Below, piece after piece: positions 1 to 7,732 of a stretch of DNA of 64,000 bases. Position numbers and translations under genes: made by a program. The notes beneath the pieces were generated by a model. That model was not told the origin of the DNA. It worked only from the letters and a program-made list of their open reading frames with translations, and did not search any database. This stretch comes from Radiobacillus deserti. GTDB lineage: Bacteria > Bacillota > Bacilli > Bacillales > Amphibacillaceae. Each line of letters opens with the position of its first letter. The stretch's first letter is position 1. The stretch spans positions 3,162,001 through 3,226,000 of the forward strand of contig NZ_CP041666.1 of assembly GCF_007301515.1 (NCBI RefSeq), in the 5' to 3' direction.

Positions 1-93
1 AATGGATGTCAAGAATACCCAGATGAATGGGAACATGACTAAAAATACAAAGATTACGAGAAATGTGTAAAATCCAAATCCCGCTTTTTTCAT
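1..93 (-). CDS. Sugar ABC transporter permease, MalG-like (partial, N-terminus only)
   Basis: The 31 codons inside the window start at an ATG at 91-93, behind a G-rich ribosome site at about 101-107, and run off the left edge. The visible residues are a short basic start followed by one hydrophobic helix rich in Phe and Val, typical of the first membrane segment of the MalG-type permease. The gene begins 13 bases after the stop of the MalF-like permease, the usual order in carbohydrate ABC operons. The family call rests on position and this one helix only. Confidence 0.7.
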   Translation of the reverse strand, partial: MKKAGFGFYTFLVIFVFLVMFPFIWVFLTSI

Positions 94-106
94 TGTGTTC
101 CCCCCC

Positions 107-1420
107 TTATCTTGTTCTTCCTGAAATAAGTTCTGAACCGATTAACTTCACGTAAATGACACTAATGATGGCAACACAGATGAATACAATAACTGACAGT
201 ACGGAACCTTCTCCGAAGTTTTGCTGTGCGAACAAGGTTTCATAAGCATATACCGAAATAGATTCAGTTGCGTTCGCTGGTCCTCCACCTGTCAATACGT
301 AAATCAAGTCAAATACACGGAATGCATCTAGAGTACGGAACAATAAGGCAACTAGAATACTAGATTTTAATAATGGTAGTGTAATAGATCGAAACTGCTG
401 GAGCTTCGTTGCACCGTCCACTGATGCTGCTTCATATAGTGACATCGGAATCGTTTGTAAGCCTGCTAATAGTAATAGAGCCATATATGGAGTAGTTTTC
501 CAAACGTCCGCTAAAATAACGGAGAACATCGCCCCATTCGATGTAGACAGTAGCCACGATGCATCTGGCACGATGTTTAACACTTCTAAATAATGTCCGA
601 CGATTCCAGATTGACCGTCATATAGAAATCCCCACATCATGGCAGCAACAGCCGTTGGAATGGCCCATGGAATGAGTACGGATGCCCGAATTAAACCTCG
701 ACCTTTAAAGGCTCTGTTGATGAGCAACGCAATTGCTAATCCTAATACGAGCTCAAATCCTACAGAAATAACTGTAAAGAATGTCGTATTCCAGAGGGAC
801 TGCCACATTCTTTTATCCTTGAAATATTTGACGTAATTGTCCAATCCGATAAAGTTAGATTTTAGAATCGTGTTACTCGTAGCACCTAACAACCCTGCTG
901 TTTGTGTAAATTGTTCGGATAGTTGCTCGTCGCTTGTCGCTTCAGCCATGGTTGTTAATTGTTCTTCAAAGGATTGGAGAGCCTGTCGATAATCAACAGC
1001 AAAATCATTATCAATCTGTTCATACTTTAATTCCGAATCCGTAACCGGTTGATATTTCATGAGCATTTCATCGATGGTTGCGATATCCTTCTTTATTTGG
1101 TCATTCTTTAAAAGTTGCTGATGAAAGGACTCGATTTGATCTTGAATATCTTGAACCTTAGCTGCGTCTTCTCCTGGAGCAGCAGTTGCTAAGCTTTCTA
1201 ATTGATTCCCGATATAAAAGTAGTTATCCGCATAACGCTCAAGATCAATATTTGCATCTAACATTTTTTGAGAACGGGTTGGGTCATTTAATCGATAGTC
1301 AAACAAACTATTCCACATAGATTGCGCAACTGGCCACAGGGTAACAACAAAAACTAAAATTAGTGACGGTATGACCATGGCATAACCTAGCTGTTTTTCG
1401 TTTAATTGAAACTTCTTCAT
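107..1420 (-). CDS. Sugar ABC transporter permease, MalF-like, with large extracytoplasmic insertion
   Basis: Membrane-spanning subunit of a carbohydrate importer. The EAA loop that contacts the ATPase is clear at about 330-349 (EAASVDGA followed by the ITLPLL region). The first helix is at about 12-34 and the remaining helices run from about 210 to 427. Between them, about residues 45-188 form a hydrophilic, helix-prone segment absent from ordinary 290-residue relatives. The start chosen is the ATG at 1418-1420 behind AAGAAGGGGG; a longer frame reaching 1618 has no ribosome site and would overlap the upstream gene. Protein length is 437 residues. The substrate is unknown, probably an oligosaccharide. 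Confidence 0.88.
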   Translation of the reverse strand: MKKFQLNEKQLGYAMVIPSLILVFVVTLWPVAQSMWNSLFDYRLNDPTRSQKMLDANIDLERYADNYFYIGNQLESLATAAPGEDAAKVQDIQDQIESFHQQLLKNDQIKKDIATIDEMLMKYQPVTDSELKYEQIDNDFAVDYRQALQSFEEQLTTMAEATSDEQLSEQFTQTAGLLGATSNTILKSNFIGLDNYVKYFKDKRMWQSLWNTTFFTVISVGFELVLGLAIALLINRAFKGRGLIRASVLIPWAIPTAVAAMMWGFLYDGQSGIVGHYLEVLNIVPDASWLLSTSNGAMFSVILADVWKTTPYMALLLLAGLQTIPMSLYEAASVDGATKLQQFRSITLPLLKSSILVALLFRTLDAFRVFDLIYVLTGGGPANATESISVYAYETLFAQQNFGEGSVLSVIVFICVAIISVIYVKLIGSELISGRTR

Positions 1421-1563
1421 CGTGATCCCCCTTCTTTTTTCCATTTGCCCTGTGTCTCGAGACTTTCGTATTGAAAAACTTGGTGTGAAAGGTGCAGGCT
1501 CGATGCTTTCGTTAACCTTATCTTCCTTCTTAAACCTAGCTACCCTGGTAGGGGTAAAGGAAA

Positions 1564-1593
1564 AGCAAGATGAGAGTTTCCGCTCATCTTGCT
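1564..1593 (-). terminator. Stem-loop between binding protein and permease (attenuator or mRNA stabiliser)
   Basis: A perfect 11-bp inverted repeat (AGCAAGATGAG and its complement) with an 8-nt loop lies 17 bases after the binding-protein stop. On the minus strand it is followed by a short interrupted T run. Such hairpins commonly lower permease expression relative to the binding protein, or protect the 3' end of its message; which applies here is inference. Confidence 0.6.
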
Positions 1594-1610
1594 CCTCTAC
1601 TGTAGAAGCG

Positions 1611-2930
1611 TTACTCACTCATTGCTTCTTCAATTTTTGTTTGGATATTTGCTGCTGCTTCTTCCGCGGTTTGATCTCCAGTTAATGCACTAGAAAGTTC
1701 AATTTGTAAAATATCAGAGATCTTTGGATAAATTGGTGTTACTGGGCGTGGTACTGCAGCTTCCAACACTTTTACAAACTCAGGGTTTGCAAATAATGGG
1801 CTTGCTTCTTGGATTTCAGTATCCTCATAAAGTGCCTTCAAAGTTGGTGCTGATCCACCTTCTGTTGCTGTGATTTTTTGACCTTCTGGACCAGTCATGA
1901 ACTTCACAAATTCCCAAGCAGCTTCTGGATGCTCACTATAACGGTTAATCATTGTCATCCAACCACCTAGAGTTGCCGCACTTCCTGCATCACCAGCTGG
2001 TAATGTCGTAATTCCAACATTACCTACGACTTTGGATCTCTCTTCATCATTGGAAGATGCTTGCATATAAGGCCAGTTACGTGCAAATACGGATTGACCT
2101 TCGATCCATGCTGTCTCTGTTTCTGTTTCCATGAAGTTTAAAATGTTATCCGGTACGAAGTCAGAGTTTACGATTTCTTGCATTTTCTTAATCGCTTTTA
2201 CTGTTTCTGGGCTATTCGCAACCACTTCGTTATTCTCATTAATGATTTGTCCGCCGTAGGAAGCAATAAACTCAATTGCGTTACACACAAGTCCTTCATA
2301 TTGAGAAGCCTGCATTAAGTAACCAAATTGTGTACCTGCTTCACCGTCAAGAGATTTTGCTTGTTCAATCAGCTCATCCCATGTTTTCGGAGGAGTATCG
2401 ACGATGTCCGTTCTGTAATAAAGCATCCCCGCATCTGTGAATTTAGGCATTGCCCATTGCTTTCCATTAAACTTCCCTGCTGCTACTGTTCCTGGGAAAT
2501 AGTCCTCCATGTTGATACCATCTGCTTTGATGAAACGATCTAGCTCTAAGGCATAGTTTGCTTGAGCAAATTCTGCTGGCCAAATTACGTCTGCATCGAA
2601 CACATCAATTTCGGAGCTTTGTGCACTAAATGCTGTTACATATTGATCGTGCTGTTGTCCTGTATCTGCAGGCATTTCCCGGAATTCTACATCGATGTTC
2701 GGATGTGCTTCCTCAAATGCTGCTACTAGCTTTTCGTTTGCACCTGTTGTATCTACACCACGTGCATATACAATCGTTACTTTCTCATCTTCTGTATTCT
2801 CATCGGTTGTCTCTGTATCTGTGTTACCTGAATCGTCCGAAGCCTTGTCATTTCCACCATTACATGCCGCTAAAAACAATACTAGTAGAAGTAATCCAAG
2901 ACTCGCTAAGGCTGATTTCCAAAGTTTCAA
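1611..2930 (-). CDS. Extracellular sugar-binding lipoprotein, MalE-like (copy 1)
   Basis: Solute-binding protein that captures sugar outside the membrane and delivers it to the downstream permeases. It has a 22-residue lipoprotein signal ending in the lipobox LAAC (Cys23), an acidic Asp/Thr/Glu-rich linker at about 25-50, and then the SBP_bac family 1 fold. The start is a TTG at 2928-2930 behind AAAGGGGG. At 439 residues it is near the family norm. It is a close paralogue of the next gene upstream, with stretches of identical DNA. It has its own promoter and operators immediately upstream. The ligand cannot be read from the sequence; the maltose/trehalose/oligosaccharide class is likely. Confidence 0.9.
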   Translation of the reverse strand: MKLWKSALASLGLLLLVLFLAACNGGNDKASDDSGNTDTETTDENTEDEKVTIVYARGVDTTGANEKLVAAFEEAHPNIDVEFREMPADTGQQHDQYVTAFSAQSSEIDVFDADVIWPAEFAQANYALELDRFIKADGINMEDYFPGTVAAGKFNGKQWAMPKFTDAGMLYYRTDIVDTPPKTWDELIEQAKSLDGEAGTQFGYLMQASQYEGLVCNAIEFIASYGGQIINENNEVVANSPETVKAIKKMQEIVNSDFVPDNILNFMETETETAWIEGQSVFARNWPYMQASSNDEERSKVVGNVGITTLPAGDAGSAATLGGWMTMINRYSEHPEAAWEFVKFMTGPEGQKITATEGGSAPTLKALYEDTEIQEASPLFANPEFVKVLEAAVPRPVTPIYPKISDILQIELSSALTGDQTAEEAAANIQTKIEEAMSE

Positions 2931-2996
2931 ACTAATTCCCCCTTTAAATTAGTAGACCCATTCATGTAACCGCTTAACGCATTGAATGTACTATTA

Positions 2997-3010
2997 TGAA
3001 ATCGATTACA
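2997..3010 (-). promoter_or_regulatory. CcpA cre / LacI-family operator at copy-1 start site
   Basis: TGAAATCGATTACA matches the cre consensus TGWAANCGNTNWCA at every defined position. It lies just downstream of the -10 element, over the expected transcription start, a position that blocks initiation. A weaker relative, TGTAACCGCTTAAC, lies at 2965-2978. A local LacI-type regulator binding the same sequences is equally possible. Confidence 0.75.
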
Positions 3011-3016
3011 TTTTTT

Positions 3017-3046
3017 ATTATAGTACATCTAATTTTAAAGGGTCAA
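3017..3046 (-). promoter_or_regulatory. Sigma-A promoter of binding-protein copy 1
   Basis: On the minus strand TTGACC (3041-3046) and TATAAT (3017-3022) are separated by 18 bp. The gene start is about 87 bases downstream. Confidence 0.75.
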
Positions 3047-3063
3047 CGGTTTTTAGATAAAAA

Positions 3064-3077
3064 AGTAAGCGTTTTCT
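3064..3077 (-). promoter_or_regulatory. Upstream operator-like site of copy 1
   Basis: AGTAAGCGTTTTCT resembles the cre/LacI-family motif, with mismatches mainly at the outer bases. It lies about 18 bp upstream of the -35 element and 67 bp from the site at 2997. The second binding-protein gene has an equivalent pair, which suggests looping or double occupancy. Confidence 0.5.
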
Positions 3078-3176
3078 AGTTGTTCCTATATCAACTTGTA
3101 TATACTTCTTACGGCGACAACGGATTAGGTTAGTTATTAAAATGAAAATAAAAAGTAGTTCGACACAATTCGGGGT

Positions 3177-3225
3177 GTGCCTGTCACTTCCCGGTTTTCG
3201 ACAAAAACCGGGAAGTGACAGGCAC
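3177..3225. repeat. Dispersed inverted repeat, copy 1
   Basis: A perfect 22-bp inverted repeat starting GTGCCTGTCACTTCCCGG encloses a 5-base loop, cgaca. It lies 7 bases past the stop of binding-protein copy 2 and could act as its transcript end. The same sequence recurs at 4758-4814 and in part at 40704-40746, so it is a repeated element rather than a one-off terminator. Confidence 0.85.
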
Positions 3226-3232
3226 GAGGGTT

Positions 3233-4555
3233 TTATTCGTTTATGGCTGCTTCTACTTTGGTTTGGATGTTTGCTGCTGCTTCTTCTGCTGTTTGATCAC
3301 CTGTTAGTGCACTTGACAGTTCTATTTGCAAAATGTCTGAGATCTCTGGGTAAATTGGGGAAACCGGTCTTGGCACTGCTGCTGCCAATACTTTTTGGAA
3401 TTCTGGGTTGGCAAATAGAGGGCTAGCTTCTTTAATATCAGCATCTTCATAAAGTGCCTTTAACGTAGGCGCTGATCCTCCTTCAATAGCACGGATTTTT
3501 TGGCCTTCAGGTCCCGATAAGAATTTTACGAGTTCCCAAGCTGCTTCTGGATGTTCCGTATATCGATTTATCATGGCCATCCAACCACCTAACGTAGCAG
3601 CACTATCCGCATCACCAGATGGAAGAGTTGTAATTCCGATTTTATCGATTACTTTAGATCTTTCAGGGTCATTGGAGGATGCTTGCATATAAGGCCAGTT
3701 ACGTGCAAAAACAGACTGACCTTCAATCCAAGCCGTTTCCGTTTCTGTTTCCATAAAGTTTAAAATGTTATCCGGTACGAAGGCAGAGTTTACGATTTCT
3801 TGCATTTTCTTAATCGCTTTTACTGTTTCTGGGCTGTTTGCCACCACTTCGTTATTTTCATTAATAATTTGTCCTCCGTAGGAAGCGATAAACTCAATCG
3901 CGTTACATACAAGTCCTTCATATTGAGCTGCTTGCATAAGATATCCGAATTGAGTTCCAGCCTCTCCCTTAAGAGACTTTGCTTGTTTGATTAGTTCGTC
4001 CCATGTTTTCGGAGGTGTATCGACGATGTCCGTTCTGTAATAAAGCATTCCCGCATCAGAGAACATAGGCATGGCCCACTGCTTTCCATTAAATTTTCCA
4101 GCAGCTACCGTACCAGGAAAATAGTCATCCATGTTTATGCCATCAGCTTTAATAAATCGATCTAAATCTAATGTGTAGTTTGCTTGCGCAAACTCTGCTG
4201 GCCAAATCACATCTCCTTCAAACACATCGATTTCCGAACTCTGTGCACTAAATGCTGTTACATATTGATCGTGCTGTTGTCCTGTATCTGCAGGCATTTC
4301 CCGGTACTCAATATCGATGTTAGGATGGGATGCTTCAAAGGCTTCAATCAATTTTTCAGTTGCATCCGTTGTATCTACTCCTGATGAGTAAACGAGGGTT
4401 ACTTTCTCCTCTTCCTCTTGCTTTTCTTCGGTTGTTTCTTTTTCACTATTACCCGTTTCACTTGAGGCTTGTTCATCTGTGCTATTACATGCTGCTAGGA
4501 AAATACTTAGGAACAGTAAACTCATTATCCCAAAAACCTTTTTCCAGTGTTTCAT
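3233..4555 (-). CDS. Extracellular sugar-binding lipoprotein, MalE-like (copy 2)
   Basis: A 440-residue lipoprotein with signal peptide and lipobox LAAC (Cys23), a charged Glu/Lys-rich linker, and the family 1 solute-binding fold. ATG start at 4553-4555 behind AAGGGGGAAAAAGG. It is almost collinear with the gene at 1611-2930; the two differ mainly in the linker and scattered surface positions, while central blocks are nearly identical. The repeat at 3177-3225 and a separate promoter divide the copies, so they are probably separate transcripts under similar control. The copies may differ in ligand or affinity, but nothing visible decides this. Confidence 0.9.
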   Translation of the reverse strand: MKHWKKVFGIMSLLFLSIFLAACNSTDEQASSETGNSEKETTEEKQEEEEKVTLVYSSGVDTTDATEKLIEAFEASHPNIDIEYREMPADTGQQHDQYVTAFSAQSSEIDVFEGDVIWPAEFAQANYTLDLDRFIKADGINMDDYFPGTVAAGKFNGKQWAMPMFSDAGMLYYRTDIVDTPPKTWDELIKQAKSLKGEAGTQFGYLMQAAQYEGLVCNAIEFIASYGGQIINENNEVVANSPETVKAIKKMQEIVNSAFVPDNILNFMETETETAWIEGQSVFARNWPYMQASSNDPERSKVIDKIGITTLPSGDADSAATLGGWMAMINRYTEHPEAAWELVKFLSGPEGQKIRAIEGGSAPTLKALYEDADIKEASPLFANPEFQKVLAAAVPRPVSPIYPEISDILQIELSSALTGDQTAEEAAANIQTKVEAAINE

Positions 4556-4593
4556 CCTTTTTCCCCCTTTTTATTTTATACAATCGTCTTTTT

Positions 4594-4607
4594 TGAAAAC
4601 GATTACA
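4594..4607 (-). promoter_or_regulatory. CcpA cre / LacI-family operator of copy 2
   Basis: TGAAAACGATTACA is a full match to TGWAANCGNTNWCA. It sits just downstream of the -10 element of this gene's promoter, the same relative position as the operator of copy 1. Confidence 0.75.
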
Positions 4608-4613
4608 TAAATA

Positions 4614-4642
4614 ATTGTAGTATAGTGTTTTCGTTGATTCAA
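4614..4642 (-). promoter_or_regulatory. Sigma-A promoter of binding-protein copy 2
   Basis: On the minus strand TTGAAT (4637-4642) and TACAAT (4614-4619) are separated by 17 bp, with operators on both sides. Confidence 0.7.
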
Positions 4643-4649
4643 CAACTAT

Positions 4650-4661
4650 GTAAACGTTTAC
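4650..4661. promoter_or_regulatory. Perfect palindromic operator upstream of copy 2 promoter
   Basis: GTAAACGTTTAC is a perfect 12-bp palindrome with the central CG typical of LacI/CcpA-family operators. It lies about 8 bp upstream of the -35 element and 56 bp from the downstream operator. Confidence 0.65.
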
Positions 4662-4757
4662 TTTTTGTGTCGAATTTTACGCTTGCTTTATTCTATGTAA
4701 CTCAATATGTTGGGCGAGTTATTAAAATGATATGAAAAAGTTTTTCGACATCGTTCG

Positions 4758-4814
4758 GGGCGTGCCTGTCACTTTCCGGTTTTCGACAGAAACCGGGAAG
4801 TGACAGGCACGCCC
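4758..4814. repeat. Dispersed inverted repeat, copy 2
   Basis: Arms of about 25 bp (GGGCGTGCCTGTCACTTTCC on the left, with one wobble against the right arm) enclose a short loop containing cgaca. It is the same element as 3177-3225 with a slightly longer outer stem, and lies between the atp terminator and the copy-2 promoter region. Confidence 0.85.
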
Positions 4815-4825
4815 TTCTTTCTCAA

Positions 4826-4864
4826 CAAAAAAAGACTTAAAACCTTACACAGGCTCCAAGTCTT
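4826..4864 (-). terminator. Rho-independent terminator of the atp operon
   Basis: On the minus strand a 13-bp stem (AAGACTTGGAGCC with GGTTTTAAGTCTT, including several G-T pairs) is followed by seven T residues, 25 bases after the atpC stop. Confidence 0.8.
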
Positions 4865-4888
4865 CTTCTTCGTCATATTAGTTATTAT

Positions 4889-5284
4889 TTATCCGACAAT
4901 ATCTAGACGGTTCATTGCTCTTTTTAATGCTAGTTCTGCCCGTCTGAAATCTATATCATCTTGTTTAGATTGTAATCGTTGCTCCGCTCTTTCTTTTGCT
5001 CGCTTTGCACGTTCTACATCAATCTCATGTGGATCTTCAGCAGATTGAGCAAGAATCGTTACTTTTTCCGGACGAATTTCTAAAAATCCGCCGTTTACAG
5101 CAAGTTTTTTCGTATCGTCGCCATTTTTCAGGCGAACGGCACTAATGGAAAGAGGCGCAACCATTGGGATGTGACCTGGTAAAATACCAAGCTCCCCAAT
5201 CTCCGATTTACAACTAACCATTTCAAATGTATCTTCCAAGACAGGGCCATCAGGAGTGACAACACTCACAGTTAGTGTTTTCAT
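4889..5284 (-). CDS. atpC: F1Fo ATP synthase subunit epsilon
   Basis: Central-stalk subunit that joins the rotor to gamma and restrains ATP hydrolysis. The 131 residues contain the N-terminal beta-sandwich (GELGILPGH motif near 32-40) and the C-terminal two-helix arm with alternating charged residues. ATG at 5282-5284 behind CAAGGAGGGA. It is the last gene of the atp operon and is followed by a strong terminator. Confidence 0.97.
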   Translation of the reverse strand: MKTLTVSVVTPDGPVLEDTFEMVSCKSEIGELGILPGHIPMVAPLSISAVRLKNGDDTKKLAVNGGFLEIRPEKVTILAQSAEDPHEIDVERAKRAKERAEQRLQSKQDDIDFRRAELALKRAMNRLDIVG

Positions 5285-5354
5285 TACAATCCCTCCTTGG
5301 GCTTGGATCGCAACTTAGCTGCGTGTCCACTATTGTTAACCATTTTCATAAGTC

Positions 5355-5387
5355 AGAGTAGTTTTACCCGAGAGGATAAACTACTCT
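5355..5387 (-). other. Stem-loop in the atpD-atpC spacer
   Basis: A 10-bp inverted repeat, AGAGTAGTTT with its complement, lies in the 109-base spacer between atpD and atpC, directly after the atpD stop. No T run follows, so a processing or stability element is more likely than a terminator. Confidence 0.45.
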
Positions 5388-5393
5388 AGCTTA

Positions 5394-6797
5394 TTAATAG
5401 TTCATTTGTTTTGCTGCTTCGACTACTTCCTCGATACGTCCAACTAAACGGAATGCATCCTCTGGAAGATCATCATGCTTACCATCTAGAATTTCACGGA
5501 AGCCTTTTACAGTTTCTTGAACCGGCACATAAGAACCAGGTTGACCAGTAAACTGCTCTGCTACGTGGAAGTTCTGAGATAGGAAGAATTGAATACGACG
5601 TGCACGAGCAACTGTTAATTTATCCTCATCAGAAAGCTCGTCCATACCTAAGATTGCAATAATATCTTGTAGCTCTTTGTAACGTTGAAGTGTTTGTTGC
5701 ACTTCACGAGCTACGTTGTAGTGTTCTTCCCCAACGATTTCTGGATCAAGAGCACGAGACGTAGAAGCTAATGGATCTACGGCAGGATAAATACCTTGCT
5801 CAGAAAGCTTACGGTCTAGGTTTGTAGTCGCATCTAAGTGAGCGAAGGTAGTAGCTGGTGCTGGATCCGTATAGTCATCGGCAGGTACATAAATCGCTTG
5901 GATGGATGTAACAGAACCTTTTTTCGTTGACGTAATACGCTCTTGAAGCTGACCCATTTCTGTAGCAAGTGTTGGTTGGTAACCAACGGCAGATGGCATA
6001 CGTCCAAGAAGGGCGGATACCTCAGAACCTGCTTGTGTGAAACGGAAAATGTTATCGATAAATAGTAACACGTCTTGTCCTTGCTCATCACGGAAATATT
6101 CCGCCATTGTAAGACCAGTTAGTGCTACACGCATACGTGCTCCAGGTGGCTCGTTCATTTGACCGAATACCATCGCTGTTTTTGCGATAACGCCAGAGTC
6201 TTTCATTTCAAAGTAGAGGTCGTTTCCTTCACGAGTACGTTCCCCTACCCCAGCGAACACGGAAATACCACCGTGCTCTTGGGCGATGTTGTTAATAAGC
6301 TCTTGAATTAATACGGTTTTACCTACACCCGCACCACCAAATAGTCCGATCTTACCACCCTTAATATACGGAGCAAGTAAGTCTACTACTTTAATACCTG
6401 TTTCTAAAATTTCAGTTTCTGTAGCTAAATCTTCAAACTTTGGAGATTGACGGTGAATTGGGTCTCTTCTCACACTAGCATCAATCTTCTCATCAAGGTC
6501 AATGTTATCCCCTAATACGTTGAATACACGACCTAACGTTACGTCTCCAACTGGAACAGAGATCGGGGAACCTTGGTCCTTCACTTCTGCACCACGTTGA
6601 ATTCCTTCCGTAGATGACATCGCGATTGTACGTACACTGTCATCGCCAAGGTGTAAGGCAACCTCAAGCGTTAGGCTGCTTTCACTACCATCACTGGAAA
6701 GAACCGTTAAAGCGTTATAAATTTCAGGAAGATGTCCGTCTTCAAATTTAACGTCGACAACTGGTCCCATTATTTGTGTAACGTATCCTTTGCTCAT
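5394..6797 (-). CDS. atpD: F1Fo ATP synthase subunit beta
   Basis: Catalytic subunit that makes ATP from ADP and phosphate in the F1 head. The Walker A loop GGAGVGKT lies at about 154-161, and the DELSDED segment that contacts the rotor is in the C-terminal domain. Length of 467 residues is normal. ATG at 6795-6797 with AGGAGGGAAAACG ahead. It lies between atpG and atpC in the standard order. Confidence 0.98.
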   Translation of the reverse strand: MSKGYVTQIMGPVVDVKFEDGHLPEIYNALTVLSSDGSESSLTLEVALHLGDDSVRTIAMSSTEGIQRGAEVKDQGSPISVPVGDVTLGRVFNVLGDNIDLDEKIDASVRRDPIHRQSPKFEDLATETEILETGIKVVDLLAPYIKGGKIGLFGGAGVGKTVLIQELINNIAQEHGGISVFAGVGERTREGNDLYFEMKDSGVIAKTAMVFGQMNEPPGARMRVALTGLTMAEYFRDEQGQDVLLFIDNIFRFTQAGSEVSALLGRMPSAVGYQPTLATEMGQLQERITSTKKGSVTSIQAIYVPADDYTDPAPATTFAHLDATTNLDRKLSEQGIYPAVDPLASTSRALDPEIVGEEHYNVAREVQQTLQRYKELQDIIAILGMDELSDEDKLTVARARRIQFFLSQNFHVAEQFTGQPGSYVPVQETVKGFREILDGKHDDLPEDAFRLVGRIEEVVEAAKQMNY

Positions 6798-6827
6798 CGT
6801 TTTCCCTCCTTACTTCTTCTCAAAGTC

Positions 6828-7688
6828 CTATTCGAGTGCTGCCGCTCCACCAACAATTTCGGTAATTTCTTGCGTAATTGCTGCTTGACGGGCACGGTTG
6901 TATGTCAGTGACAATTCGTCAATTAGTTGGTTCGCATTATCTGTTGCATTCTGCATCGCAGTCATACGAGCAGCGTGCTCACTAGCTTTCCCATCTAAAA
7001 GCGTTCCGTAAATCATACTTTCTGCATATTGAGGCAAAAGAACCTCCAGTATCTTCTCTTGATCTGGCTCGTACTCATACGAGCTTTTAGAACCAGAGCC
7101 TTGAGAAATATCCGTTAAAGGTAATAGCTTGCGAGATGTTACTTCTTGAGAAATAGCACTTACGTAATGGTTATAGTAAATGTTTAATTCATCGATTTCT
7201 TCATCGATATACATTTGAACCGTTTCGTTCGCTAATTCCTTCACATCCGCAAAGCTCGGTTGATCACCAATGCCAACGATTTCCTTTGAAACTGAGAAGC
7301 CACGCTTCACAAAGAAATCTCTTCCGATTCGACCAATTACGATAATCGTATATTCGTCCGCAGAACTATGGCGTTGTGTAATGTCTCGATATACCGTTCT
7401 TAGGATACTACTGTTATATGCACCAGCGAGACCACGGTCTGAAGTGATCACAAAGTATCCCACTTTTTTCACGGCTCGTTGTTTCAACATTGGATGCTGA
7501 ATATTCGAATCGTTCGCTGCGATACTTGCTACTACTTCTTGGATTTTATCGCTGTATGGTACAAAGGATTTTGCATTTTGCTCTGCCTTGCTAAGCTTCG
7601 AAGCAGAAACCATGTGCATCGCCTTTGTAATTTGCTTTGTTTTCTTACGAGAACTAATTTTCTTCTCGATATCTCTTAATGATGCCAC
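6828..7688 (-). CDS. atpG: F1Fo ATP synthase subunit gamma
   Basis: Rotor shaft of F1, made of two long terminal helices around a Rossmann-like middle; the ends are ASLRDIEKKI at the N-terminus and the conserved REITEIVGGAAALE-type tail. I chose the GTG at 7686-7688 because the site AAAGGACGGTG lies six bases before it and the product then starts VASLRDI, as in relatives. A second GTG at 7695-7697 adds three residues but would overlap the ribosome site. Confidence 0.95.
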   Translation of the reverse strand: MASLRDIEKKISSRKKTKQITKAMHMVSASKLSKAEQNAKSFVPYSDKIQEVVASIAANDSNIQHPMLKQRAVKKVGYFVITSDRGLAGAYNSSILRTVYRDITQRHSSADEYTIIVIGRIGRDFFVKRGFSVSKEIVGIGDQPSFADVKELANETVQMYIDEEIDELNIYYNHYVSAISQEVTSRKLLPLTDISQGSGSKSSYEYEPDQEKILEVLLPQYAESMIYGTLLDGKASEHAARMTAMQNATDNANQLIDELSLTYNRARQAAITQEITEIVGGAAALE

Positions 7689-7732
7689 GTCTTTCACCGT
7701 CCTTTCTTACAAGGATTTCGACCTATTGAGCC

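Noticed and set aside
1421..1618. N-terminal extension of the MalF-like permease
   Set aside because: Contains the intercistronic hairpin, lacks a ribosome site and does not resemble permease N-termini.
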